Source of the DNA: Thermothelomyces thermophilus ATCC 42464
Taxonomy: Eukaryota; Ascomycota; Sordariomycetes; Sordariales; Chaetomiaceae
Reading direction: 5' to 3'
NCBI RefSeq assembly: GCF_000226095.1
Contig: NC_016475.1
Location: 1-64,000, forward strand
DNA length: 64,000 nucleotides
Both the position numbers and the translations under genes were made by a program. Under the pieces are notes generated by a model. The model saw nothing but the letters and a program-made list of their open reading frames with translations. It ran no database searches and was not told the origin of the DNA. Positions 45,008-56,478 of the stretch are shown here, one piece after another; positions within the stretch are counted from its first letter, which is position 1; each line of letters starts with the position of its first letter.

Positions 45008-45106
45008 TGTCTGGCTATATTGGCATGTCCGGGGGTTTTGGCCCCACCTGTCGGGAGACAGGTGGTAGTCCTAAACTAATTAGTCAGCAACTAACCACCG
45101 GGTAGT
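45008..45106 (-). repeat. Right 99-bp terminal inverted repeat
   Basis: Reverse complement of 34587-34685 with about three transition-type mismatches. It contains the same internal hairpin. Confidence 0.9.
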
Positions 45107-48100
45107 TACCGCCGAACTACCACCACATGGCGGCACGCTAACGGTTCAGACGGCTTGGCAGGCACCAGTCGGGACACACGTAGTCGACAGGGAACTCGAG
45201 AGAGTTGAGGCTGCTCGACTGCTTCCGTTGGCAGTCGAAAAAGAGTGTGCTGCGCGGCGGTGACGGGCTTGGGCGCCAGCTCCAGTCGGGTCCGCTCTTA
45301 TGGCAATCGGGCTCCAAATTTGTCGCTCGACTGCCCCATTGTTATCACATTGGTGCCAAAGTGACGAGGCAATTAGGAGATCGTTGCAGGAGGCGTGCCA
45401 TCGTTTTGCAAATTGGTGTGGCGAATCGGCAACGGAATCGCTCCTTGGCGAGCACCAAGTCAGCAAGCTGTGTGCTCTCATAAACTGTGGATGGCCTTTC
45501 GCGTCCCTCGCGTGTAATCTCACACTGGGAAACCACGAGCTGGTGCCAGGCTGTCAGAACGGCTTGAGTGCTATGCTCTCTCAGCTTCCGCCGAGATACA
45601 ATGACCAGTTACGCAATACAGCATTTCGTGCCAGGGCTCCATGAACCAGTGTCCTGCATTATGCCGAACAAGTGGAGGCGAGGGCATGCGAACCAATGCC
45701 GATGCAGACATAGATAGTGTCCTCGTCGGCAAGCACTTTCGTTTCTCGTGATACCTACCGACCTACTTGCCCTACTGGGTACATACTGCGTATAGCGTTC
45801 GAAATGGCGCAACCCTCGGCCTGCATATCTCCCAGAGCTGGCGGACGCGTCAGTCCCAGGTCGAAGGTCGCCTCTTAATCACGGCCCTGCGGCTCTGAGA
45901 GGAGACGCCGGACAGATGGTGACTGCACGCGTGAAAACGAACAGAGCGGACCAGAGGGGAGCGGTAGTAGTATACTTCAGGTGTGCGGTACAAAGGACTC
46001 TCGCATGGACAAGACTTTGTCCAGTGTGTGCATAGCACATACGGATCACATACACAGTACATATCGAGCGAGGGCAGGGTACCTCAGTACATACACACAA
46101 AATGTACGAAGTACGGAGGTACACGCCTCGGGTTTCTGCAGTATTCCATCCACTCAAAGGTACTCCGTAACCGTACTATGTAAAGTACATACCAGAGTAG
46201 TGTACATACCAGAGTACATACACTACATGTGGGATGTGGAGAACCGGCTGGAGTCCGAGGGCATCGTGTTGGTAACCCAGGGCCTGTACGGAGTTAGTGT
46301 AGTGTATCCGTATTCCGCACCTGAATGTCAGGAGTGGGGCCAGGAAAAGCCTTCGCGGCCCACTCGAAATTGTTCGGCGAATCACGGCCATGCGGCGGGA
46401 TCAATGGGATCTAACTACGGGCCGGCTTGGGGACGAAAATGGAACTTCCCGAGGGAATACACTACTACACAGTAGTGTACCGGCAGATCCATCACGGTGT
46501 AGTGTTCTGGAAGCGCACGGAAAAAGATCTGTTGTGGTGGCATGCGGCGATTGAGCAGACCAAGGGTACACTAGTGTACACTAGACCCGACGGCTGCTTA
46601 TCATCGGCGGACGGTGAGGAGAAGCGAGATCCTCCCCCCAGCCTCAACCTGACCCACAGCGCTATTCCTGGCCAGACTGCCTCTTCCCCAGTTCCGACCT
46701 CGCCCAGTTCGCCCGTCGCTGTTCACTAACAATAAGCCGACAGGCTGGCTTCGTTTTTTTCTCTCGCCTAGGCCGCTTCGGCGTCTGGCGGTGGGGTCGC
46801 CGGCTGCGTGGGCCTCATGCCAGCTGTCCTTCGAGAACAGGGTACATACCATTCCGAGGCAATGAGGAGAGGAAGCGCGATGCGGAAAGGAAGAGGCGTA
46901 GGGGGGCATGGAAAGAGGCGGAAACCAACTGCAAAAACCAGCGAGGCCTGGTTGTATGAAGTGGTTCGAACCCGAGGCCCTCCAGGTTTGCCATCTCGCA
47001 GCACTCCGAAGAAAGTACTGTTTGCCTGGCTCCATCGACTGTGATTCCCGTCCCGGAACGTGCCGCCCACGTGCCGGCTACAAGTTGATGGTTGAGGCAA
47101 GCAGCGACTAAGATTCACTTGGTGAATAGTCGCAGTGTCTTCCTGAGTCGCGGTTGCAGGACACGTGCTTCAGGTTGCTCTCCGAGCCATGATTGGCCAA
47201 TGCCAACATCGAGAGTGTCATGCGTCTCAACATGTTCGTTATTTTTCTTTTTTTTTCTTTTTTCTTTTTTCTTTTTTCTTTTTTTTTCGGTGCTTCTTTA
47301 GGCTCGGTTTCGGGAAATCGGGCCCTTAGGCGCACGAGCCAGCGAGGCGTATGCCCACCGACTACTCAATTCTTGCAGTCAAGGAGTTGGAGTGGTTCGT
47401 CATCTCTCCAACTTCTTCATTGGTGCCATGGGTGGGTTGTGAGCGAGGTGGTACATACCTTGTTCGTCGGGCGGGAGTGCTCTCATGCTGCCGCTGCCCT
47501 GGGGTTCAGGCAGCGATGGATTCAACCCGAAGGTTTGGCCAACAGTTTGATCCACAGGTTCGCCAGGTGACTGAGGGACAGAATCTCTGACCCCACCCTT
47601 GAAGCGGAGTGCCTCCACTACCGCCAATGTTCGACCCAGAAACAGAAAGCCACCGAGCGTCTGCGGGCCAACCCGCTGCGAACACAGCATCAACCACCAG
47701 TGAAAATTGGGTGAAAATGGCCGAAAACTACATAGTACAGCGCAGGTTTCCCTCACGCAGGCACATGGCACCTACACAGTATTCTTCAGTTCTAACCATT
47801 TCCTGCACCCCGGAATGAGTTCGAGGCGCAATCTCCGTTCCCGCGCACGCCTGCTCTCGTCATCATGAGAGGCGTGAAAGGCGGTGACCGGGCAACAGGT
47901 ATTGAATGATGTTTAATGGTCGATGGATGATGAAAGTTGGGACGAGGGGTTCGCCTGGGCTCTTACCTCAATTTCCCCCCCCCCTTTCACATCTTCCCTC
48001 TTGCAAGCCGGCTAAAAGTGGCAATGGGCGGCAGCCCCTGCTCACCCATATAATCCGAGCTTTTGCTCGCAGTTTGCGCATCGCCGGTTCCGTCAGCCAG

Positions 48101-49378
48101 CAAGCTTGGAAGGAGCGGGTTGACACGAGATCTTGGTCATTGGTCCACGCACGCGTCGGTGGGGAGTTGCCAGCCATGCCAGTTTAGCGGTACCTGGGAT
48201 AATGATTGGGTGCCGAAGGCTCCGGCTCCGGCGCTCCCAGGTCCCCTCGCAGCAGAGGCCAGCCTCTGGCCCACAGGGCCACCTAGCCGCCCCTCCACTA
48301 CTACTCCGTATACTATCAGACAACCGAACTTGCCAGACCCCACGCCCACTGAGCAAGTCGATGCGTACCGCGTACGGGATCACAGTACAGTGCCCGATTA
48401 CACGTGGTGCCAGTGGCAGCACCACCGACACCTGGTGCTCCAACCTTCGAGCGCCCACGTACCGCAATATTCCCGTGCATCGCTGTGTCGTGCCCTCTGA
48501 CAATCGACCTGCCTTCAATTCCCCCAACAGGACGCGCCCATCAAGAGGAGAAGACGAGGCAGGACCCTTATGGCTTCCCGCTGCCCGACCTCCCGCAGTT
48601 TGGAGATTCCCAAGGGCTCATTCGTTCGTGCCGCGCTCTCGACACACAAAGTGCCGACGACCTACTAAGACACAGAGTTAAGGTACCTCCTCCCACCCGT
48701 ACCGTACATACGACTCGCGGCCAGTAATCGAACGGGCCCTGAAGTGGGGGGACTGGCCGGAGTCTATATCATGATCAAGAGAAGTCGCGCGCGGAGCTCG
48801 AGGCCGTACGCACAGTAAGAACTCGTCCTGTCAACTTTTGCACCTTGCGAGTGTAATCCGGATACTACTTGTATTCTCTATCCGCCAGTGGCGTCTTCTC
48901 GGCGCCTATTCATACACTTAACACTCCACGCACGCGAGAGCGTTCGGTTTGGAAAGCCGCCAGCTTCGTCATTTTGCGGAACCATCGCCCAACCAAGCTC
49001 TTCAACTGCCGCCGTCCCCACCGCTGCCTGGCGTGCCGCCACTACACTATTTTGGGCCGGGTCTGGGCTTTCTGACGGGCCCACAAAAAGCCTTTCCATC
49101 GCACTGCGCCCTTAACCCAATTCGTCCACCTTTGGCGGTCGGTGCCGCACCATCCACCGGTTCGCGTTGGAGCTTGGAAGGGGGCATTTCCTCTTTCAGT
49201 GCTTGCATCTGATCCAAACAACAAATTGTCCGCGCCCTCCCTCCACCACCTTGCGTTCCCTCCGCTCCTCCCCCAGATTTTCCCGCTTCCCCAGCATCCT
49301 TCGCGAGACACCACACGACGTTTTCCAGCCTGATTTCGCAAGCTCATCGCGCGCCTCACTCATGCTTGCGAAGCGCCC
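45107..49378. other. Gene-poor interval
   Basis: 4.3 kb of non-RIP DNA with no gene I can recognise. It holds a cluster of AGTACATAC-like words at 46040-46225 and a long (T6C)-type pyrimidine tract at 47242-47287. Open frames of 100-165 codons on both strands overlap one another, without coding character or family resemblance. The last few hundred bases are probably the promoter and leader of the gene at 49379. Confidence 0.5.
47242..47287 (+). repeat. Pyrimidine tract (T6-9 C)n
   Basis: Tandem T-runs each separated by a single C, about 46 bp in total. Confidence 0.9.
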
Positions 49379-51136
49379 ATGTCGTCTGGGTTGAAGCCAT
49401 TGCTGCTTCCGCGGCTCGTGGAAGAGAAGAGAAAGCTGGAAGAGCAGGACGACGGTGAACGTGAACCCGCGTCTTTGTACTACTACACCCACGACTCGCC
49501 CTCGTCCGACCTTACGCCGCCATCGCCCGCCACCTCGACATTCTCCCGCGGCCATCATTACAGGTTATCGGGCTCCAACTCGTCACTCGAACTGATCTCA
49601 CCGCCATGCACCGACACTCCGGCGTCGCCTACACAATCGCTGCACGCCACCAGGCCCAGCAGGTCACAACTTCCCGACGTCGAGGAAGAGCCACTGGAGA
49701 GAGAAGAGGACGAGCCGGCAACGCCGCCCAAGCACTCGGATCGTGATTTCGGGTTCCTCAACTATTGCTTGTGTAAGTGACCAATTTTGCTACTGCTGCT
49801 GCTGCTGTTGCTGTTGCTGCGGCCCCCAGCCCGCGTCAATGCTCGTTGCTGACACCCGAGGCCAGGTGATTCCCCTTGCTCCCACAATGGCGAGGCCACG
49901 CAAAGCACGCCTTACCCTTACATGGTCGCCGACTTGGACTACGACCTCGGCTTCCTCAGTGACGGCGATTTCAACGCCAGCCCCAGGCAGAAGAAGCGAC
50001 GTCACGGTTCCGAGTCTGGCTTCTCGAGTTGGAGTGCCAGACTGGGCTCGCGACTGCCCAGCTTGCCCCGCTGGCGGTCCTCGTCAATATCCAGGCGCCA
50101 CGACCTGACCTTCGCGCCCGGCTCCGACCCTTCCCTAGCGGACTCGCGCCCGAGCTTCTCCCTGGCGGCATCGAGCCGATCCTCGTCGATTTCACGCCGA
50201 GCGCGGGCTACAGACCGCGCCCAAGAGTCGGTCCCCGGCACGCCTGCCCTCTCGTTCTACGAAAGCGCCGAGAGCGTCGATTTAGCCTCGCCACGCGAAA
50301 ACCTGCCAGCCACCTTGGGCAGAGAGGTAGAGCGCGACCGGGTCAACGCCACCACTCCGCTCTTGCCGCCTCTTGTCATCGAAAAGGCTCCCAGTCACCA
50401 CACCCGGCCCCCGTCTTTGCAGACATCACCACTCCAGTCCCCTTCGATGATGTCCGCGCCAGTCCCCGACTTGTCCTCAGCAGCCAAATCCTTCACAACG
50501 CCACCGTTGAGCAGCAAGACGTCCGTTTCCTCCCTGCACCGCGGCACCATCTCGGGTGCTTTTAGCGACTCGCCGTCACCGATCCCCTGCTTATTCGATC
50601 ATCGGGACTCGTGGTCTGATCGTCTCGGCCATGCAAACTTCATTATCGAGCCGAGGCCGTACGTGCCCGACACGGCCGATCTCGCTACCCACCAGGCCTT
50701 CCGCGCCGATTGGGACCTGGCCCGGAAGAACTACGCCAAGCACCTTGCGCGGATTGGCGAGCACTATGGCTCCACGTCCAAGACCTACGCCTTGACGGCG
50801 GCCAAGTGGGCAGAGATTGAGCAGGAGTGGCAGCGGGACGAGGATGATCTCTTGGAACGTCTAGGCCGACAGTGCAAGGACAACCCCTCGGTGGTCTCAC
50901 AACTACGCCGCACAGCCGAGGAAAGGGTCCCCACCTCTATCCCGCTCATGCTTAGCGACGACGGCAAATTTCCCGAGCTGGGCGATGTTGAGATCATTGG
51001 GCCCATGATGCGCGAGACCACCATGGCTCGCGACGGAGCATCGGATGAGAAGCGAAGCGGGGCTTCGGGCTGGCTCAAGAACCTTGCCGAAAAGGTTCGG
51101 CTGCGAAATGATCGACCCAAAAGCAAAACCCAATGA
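49379..51136 (+). CDS. Ser/Pro-rich conserved hypothetical protein
   Basis: Exons are 49379-49772 and 49866-51136, giving 554 residues. I do not recognise a named family. The first 300 residues are low in hydrophobic residues, with many Ser, Pro and Arg clusters (SSSISRR occurs twice) and acidic patches (VEEEPLEREEDEP). The more ordered C-terminal part (about 320-460) has aromatic and helical character: DHRDSWSDRLGHANFIIEPRPYVP, then a long helix-like stretch RADWDLARKNYAKHLARIGEHYG and EIEQEWQRDEDDLLERLGRQ. The tail KNLAEKVRLRNDRPKSK is basic. No signal peptide or membrane segment is seen. The intron (49773-49865) contains a CTG/TTG repeat just after the donor. Coding character, splice phase and length support a real gene. 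Confidence 0.8.
49790..49825. repeat. (CTG/TTG)n repeat inside intron
   Basis: About ten CTG or TTG units directly downstream of the 5' splice site of the gene at 49379. Confidence 0.85.
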
Positions 51137-53828
51137 ATTCCGTCCGCGATAACGAAACGATCCTTATGGCCTCCTGGATAGAGACGACTGGATGTCGGCA
51201 ACGATCTAATGAAGATAACGGAACATTCTAATTAGAGGAGAAACGCTCCGTTGTTGTCCACTTTTTTGTTTTTGGCCAGTCTTCTCATTCTCCGTTCTAT
51301 ATTTTTTTTTTTTTTTTTTCACTTTTACACTACGTCTTGTTCTCGCGTCTCAAGCAAGATACCCAATTGGTTGTTGTCATTCCTTTTTTTTTGGCCGGAC
51401 AAGCGAATGTGATTCTACTTCTGTTCCTTACATGAGCCTCTTAGCATCCTACCTTGCGGCTGAGGCGAGCAAGCTCGCTCAATGTACCTTACTATCTACT
51501 CTTAGTTCCTAACGACTAGTGGCCAGACGCTGTACATAGAACAAAAGCAGGTATCAAAAGGGTTGGTGCGTGATTCGGTGGCGCATTTGTGCGAGTGGGA
51601 AAACACCAAGTTTACGGGAGAAGGACGGGGCATGACACGGTTAGGCACGCAAGAGTCGATCCAACGTCTCCCTGAACAGCCAGGTGTGCTTCGGCCTTGG
51701 ATTGCTTTTTTCATTAACTCTGCCTCTGGAAGCCATCTACTAGTAATGGGGTGATTCTCTAGGGACGTTTGCGTTCCAGGTGCAGGATTTGTGCGTCTGT
51801 TTCTGCGCCGTTGGACATGGGCGGGCAGGCTGGTTTCGAGCATGGTCTGGGGAGAAGAGGGGGGAAGGGGGGGAATACTCTAACGGATTCGGCCGTACGA
51901 TTGCGCCTCGAGCTCAGGAGGCGCAACGCTTTGCTTGCGTGACGGCAGCTGCGATCGCACCAGAGCTCTACGCTAGTGGTGGTGCGGGGTCTGGCGCTGT
52001 GTGCATGAAGATGAAGAACATAATGTCTTGAGAATCACATCACAAGAATTCGAGAGATGGATTTGGTTAGGGAACCCAATCGCGATCTCATTGCGCGAAA
52101 ATAACCTGAGACATACCCCGCCAGATCGACTGGATCTCAACCTCTTTCACGATGAGACACGACGGGGACACGGCCCAAGCATCTCGCAATCTGTCCATGT
52201 CACCTCCTCTCTGTTCCCCGCGGGGCATGCATCGTACATACATACGGAGGATTACACCACGCACACCGCCGGTGGTTTCTGCTGGCAGCTAAAACACGTG
52301 GCGTCCAACGGAGGACGCGTTCTGTTTGCGTGCCATCACGGCTCACCACAGGCCTTCCTACCTGTAGCGTCGCCCTCTCTCTTCCTCTTGGGAGGGAGGG
52401 AGGAAAAGATTTGAAGACATCGATCGGTTGGCGGGGCTGTGTAAGGTTAATTACCAACATTGTGTCTCAACCATGGGGGAGGTGGTAAATAAGAAGGAAA
52501 TCAAACTCAAAATGCCAATGCCAGATGACGGAGCCTCGGTTAGGAGGCTATTGCTAAGAGAGCCGATGGATTGCCCCAACGAGCCTCGAATTGCTAAAAA
52601 AAAAAAAAAAAAAAAAAAGCATCGGCATGGCCATTCTCCCGAATGGAAAACGCCATCTGCGGTCCGATACGGTCGGGGGGGGGGGGGGGGGGGGTGTCCG
52701 CATCAAGCCCCCTTCGTTACCTAAGTATGGCACCGCCAGGTCATCTAGACCTGCACCCTCCCGCGTTAGGGAGACCGAAGGGCGTATATAGCTCCTGCTC
52801 CGAACCAGGTCTGGACAAGGGCCCCCATTCAAAATCGGCTCAAAGCCCTCCAGAGAGATCCTCGTCTGATAGGGCGACCTTGGGTTGGGACAATGCATTC
52901 ATCTGTGGTACCACGGGTATCTGCATCCGACAGCGGGTTCATCGCCGAGGGAGCATACGGTTAGGGTTTGCGGTTCACCTTGATGGAAGTGACACTAGGC
53001 AAGCGAATAAAATGGGTAAGACGAAGGACAAGAGGCTAAATATAAGCAAGGAACAAGTATAAACACATAATGTCGAAAAACAAAAGCGACGCCGCAATTA
53101 CCCGCCAGCAATTGCACCTTAAGTATGGGTATTCTGACACATAAGAACCGTGGCTAAGCAGGTTTTAGCTATTAGATCAAGTTGCGTAGTGAAACCGTTG
53201 GCTACTTAACTACGCATCATCTTAGCACCCAACTTTGAAAGTTTTCAAGTACTGTTGTTGCTCGTATAGTGTAACCTCGGAAACTATATGAGCTATTTAT
53301 ACCTCGTACTTTTTCACTACCTCAATAGACACCAACCATCACGAATGGATTGCCCACTGGTCTTGGGGCGTCCAAGCGCCAAGGAAGAGCGTCACCGGCC
53401 CCCTTCTTACGTCTTATGAACCTAGGTCTGTATGATGTAATGCTGTCGAGGGGCTTGCCTGCTTCCGGCGTTCAACGAGTCATGTGGCGTTCTCGGGACG
53501 AACTCCCGCTACCGTTTCTGCTTTTTGGATTGCTATCTCGCCGGGCCGGGAGAAATGGGGACAACGAGATGAGGAGATCGATGAGGTAATTCAGCGGTTA
53601 TCGTCGAGTCGGAGCGGGGGGAACAATGCGACGGGCGCGCGAGGGCTTGAAAAAGAAGGCCACTGAAGGTCTGCCTCACCCTCCAAAGATCATAATTAGA
53701 TGATAATATTCTTGGGAGTTAATTATCCCACGAGCCGTGATCGACCAGCGAAGGGAGAGCCTTCCACTCCCAGAAATCGATAATAAATATTCAGAAACTC
53801 TCAACACACAGCATAATTAGTCCAAAAC
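51137..53828. other. Gene-poor interval with homopolymers
   Basis: 2.7 kb without a recognisable gene. It includes T18 at 51302-51319, A23 at 52596-52618 and G20 at 52675-52694. Open frames here are short and unlike known proteins. Confidence 0.5.
52596..52694. repeat. Poly(A)23 and poly(G)20 pair
   Basis: A run of 23 A (52596-52618), then 56 mixed bases, then a run of 20 G (52675-52694). Confidence 0.95.
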
Positions 53829-54741
53829 ATGGGTGCAGCTTCGCGGGTAGCCCTTGTTATTCTGCGCATTTGGCAGCTCATTTGCGCCGTCATCGTGCTC
53901 GGAATCCTCGCTCGCTTCGTGCACTTCGTCGTCGACGCGGGCATGACAAGGGACGGCCGAATCATCTACGGTCTCGTCGTCGCCTCTCTGAGCATCCTCT
54001 TCGCCATCTTATGCATTGCCCCGTTTATGTACTCGTTTCTGGCGTTCCCTGCCGACTTTGCCTTCTTCGTCATGTGGCTGATCCTCTTCTGTCTCCTGAT
54101 CACGGTGAGTGGCCGTCAACCCACGGAACCCCTATTAATACCCCTCACAAATTGTGTGCATGTGCAACTCCGGGGCCATAATAACGAGTTTCATACGCGA
54201 TTAGCGGACCGGTACCCACACATGCAGCTCCCCCTGGTTTACCAACTATTGGGGCTTCTACTGGGGCGGATGGTGGTTGAGAAGGCCTTTCTTGGGCCGA
54301 CCCGGGGCGTTCATCCGTTCCGGGTGCAGTTCCTGGCGGACTGTTCTGGCGTTCTCGTTCATGGTCATGGTCAGCTTTCTAGTCACCACATTCTTGGTAC
54401 GTCCGCCCCTCCATTCTCGGGTGATAGGCCCTCTTGTCTAACCGTCATGACCGGCAGGGAGCCTACGTTGTGTCTCGGCACTGGACCAAAGAAAGAAAGG
54501 GCCGCCGGGTTGGCAACACGGAGTAAGTACTGCACGCATATCTAACATTGACCAGCACCCGGATCACAACCTGTCGCTCACATATCGCTCACAATTCTGT
54601 TCTAGCATGAGAAACAACCCCCCTACCTCGCAGATTGGCGAACCTGCGTACACCGGCGGCGCGGCTGGCGGCGGCTGGGGAGCCGCTCCGAGACCTGCTC
54701 CGGCCGCGTACACGACCGCACAGACAGGCACCTACGCATAG
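53829..54741 (+). CDS. MARVEL-domain four-helix membrane protein
   Basis: Exons are 53829-54104, 54205-54396, 54458-54522 and 54606-54741, giving 222 residues. There are four predicted membrane helices: about 8-30, 45-67, 73-92 and one after the loop, around 135-158. The loop between helices 3 and 4 has THTCSSPW, NYWGFYWGGWW and GCSSWRT. This Cys pair and Trp/Tyr-rich loop is typical of small fungal MARVEL proteins of the plasma membrane or vesicles. A short cytosolic tail follows with RHWTKERKGRR and then a Gly/Ala/Pro-rich end. The role is unknown for most members; links to membrane microdomains are known only for relatives such as Nce102. Confidence 0.85.
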
Positions 54742-55998
54742 GCATATGACAAACTGGAGCAAGAGGGAGCGGCGGATGTGTACATGGAGGAACGGCGCAT
54801 GATGGGGGTCTCTTCTTTCCTTCTTTTGTATCCTTCATCGTGGGGTAAGATGGAATGAGGAGGATACCGACAATGTTCACGCCGCAGCACCCAAAAGTTG
54901 GTTCGAAGTATAGGTAATGATGTCTAACTCAGGTACAGTGCCAGGCGAGTTGAGTTGCGGCGACTGGGTCTTGAAAATCGCCTCGATATAATAAGGGGAA
55001 CAAGGTGTATTTCTGATAATGAACGCTAATTAATACGTATCACCTTCGGCATTGCTATTTAAGTAGAACCTCTAACACGACTATCGACATGATCTTGCTT
55101 GCAGTATCCTACCGCTTCATCATTTCAACAACATCCTCATACCCAGCCTACAGTGGGATGATACCGCCAGAGTGGCCAAGAAATAAATCTGCTTTATGAC
55201 TAGCCGTCTTCGACTCGTTTCACATATAGCGGCGGGAGCTCCGCTTTCACAACTATAAGTCGGGTTGAACGTGGGATAGGAGTGTGGTGTTACAGCTAAT
55301 TAAAGCATGGAAATCATCACTTGTGAGCACGACTTAATTTACAGATTGGTGTGGGAAGAACCGGGGCGACAATAGAGGCAAAACGCCTAGACTACGAAGT
55401 ATAAAGCATTTGGAATATATGGGAGTCTTCTCGTGGCATCAACAACTTCAACCCCCCCACATCACCAAATAATGGCGTTTCGGCACGTAGCGAAGTGGGA
55501 TCTTTTAATGTTCATTTCCTAAACTGTTAAAAAAAAAGCTGACATTTCCCGGCCAGCCATCCCAACATGAGGGTATGCGCCATGTAATGCATCTCCGTTG
55601 CCCAATCCCACATACAAGTTACATCGAGCCAGAGCATCAGACGCCTGCGCCAACCAGTCCGGAATACAACAAAAGAATCGCCGCGTTTGCCACAATCCGG
55701 CTTAAGCCAGTGCTCTAGGGATGTGCGGCACCCTGCCGCCTGTGCGCCTCTGCGCCTCTGCGCCCCTGCTCATCTCATATGCGTCCCGTCATCACGCCGC
55801 TGCCGCTGCCATGCGTGATGCCAGCCCAGGCGCGCGTGTCTTGTGTGGGTCATTGGTATCGTAAATGCTGACGCCCGTCCAGAATCCGCGAAGATCCTCC
55901 TGCACTTGAGGGAGTAACCTCGCGAAATCGAAACCCACCCGACCGCCAAAATATTGCTGTTGAAGACCTAAGTTGTATCGATTTGACGTGAAATTAGC
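54742..55998. other. Intergenic between convergent genes
   Basis: 1.26 kb between the MARVEL gene (+) and KGD4 (-). It is AT-rich in parts and no gene is seen. Confidence 0.55.
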
Positions 55999-56478
55999 TC
56001 AAGCGAAGAGCGTAGCGCCGCCCGTCTCGATGGCCTCGATCTCGGCAGCGCTCAGAGGCTGACGGCGGAAGCGTGCCGGGAGTTCATTGCGGTCGAAGAA
56101 GACGCCCTCGGGAGGGTTAACAGGCCCCAGCTGAGAACCACGAGCTCCGCCGATGCCCACATCCGCCTTGATGGTCTTGCGCAGGGGACCGAACTGCTGA
56201 GCGTGGTCACGGTAGACACTGAAGGAGGAGTGGGAGGAGCCGCTGGTGAAGGAGGCCGGGAGCGACTGAGTCGGAGATGCAGGATGAGGCTTGGGAGTGT
56301 GGTCGATGGATGCTGCCCAAGAAGTTTCATGTCAGTGACCTAGGCGTCAGGTTTGGATATATGACACCCCGTCGGATACGCCGGACATACCGGGAATCGT
56401 GCGCTTTCCAATGAACTTAATAGAAGGAGTGCGTTCGGCGTGCGCAGCTGCCTGGCGAAGAATCCTGGTGGCGAACAT
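55999..56478 (-). CDS. KGD4: KGD4/YMR-31 (MRPS36-like) alpha-ketoglutarate dehydrogenase subunit
   Basis: Exons on the minus strand are 56478-56391 and 56312-55999, giving 133 residues. The N-terminus (MFATRILRQAAAHAERTP, then IKFIGKRTIP) is a mitochondrial presequence leading into the family core. DHTPKPHPASPTQSLP and VYRDHAQQFGPLRKTI are the conserved blocks of yeast Kgd4/Ymr31 and Neurospora YMR-31. Once classed as a small-subunit ribosomal protein (MRPS36), it is now known to tether the E3 component in the 2-oxoglutarate dehydrogenase complex of the matrix. The gene is short and spliced, with the largest overlapping open frame in a different reading frame, so it is easily missed. Confidence 0.9.

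Larger units (their letters stand above)
34587..45106. mobile_element. TIR DNA transposon, RIP-decayed, split by a Gypsy element
   Basis: Bounded by 99-bp terminal inverted repeats (34587-34685 and 45008-45106) that match at all but about three positions, all C/T or G/A differences. Removing the nested Gypsy element and one copy of its target duplication leaves about 2.92 kb. The arms (34686-35918 and 43520-45007) are saturated with TA dinucleotides, and no transposase frame can be read. Length and the long TIRs recall fungal Mutator-like elements such as hop, but without a readable transposase the superfamily is unassigned. No convincing target-site duplication is seen: flanks ending gaccg and beginning taccg agree at only four bases. 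Confidence 0.85.

Noticed and set aside
45981-46475. Plus-strand open frame of 164 codons
   Set aside because: Built largely from the GTACATA word cluster; both strands are open and there is no family resemblance.
46601-47035. Minus-strand open frame of 144 codons
   Set aside because: Overlaps other open frames on both strands, no domain seen.
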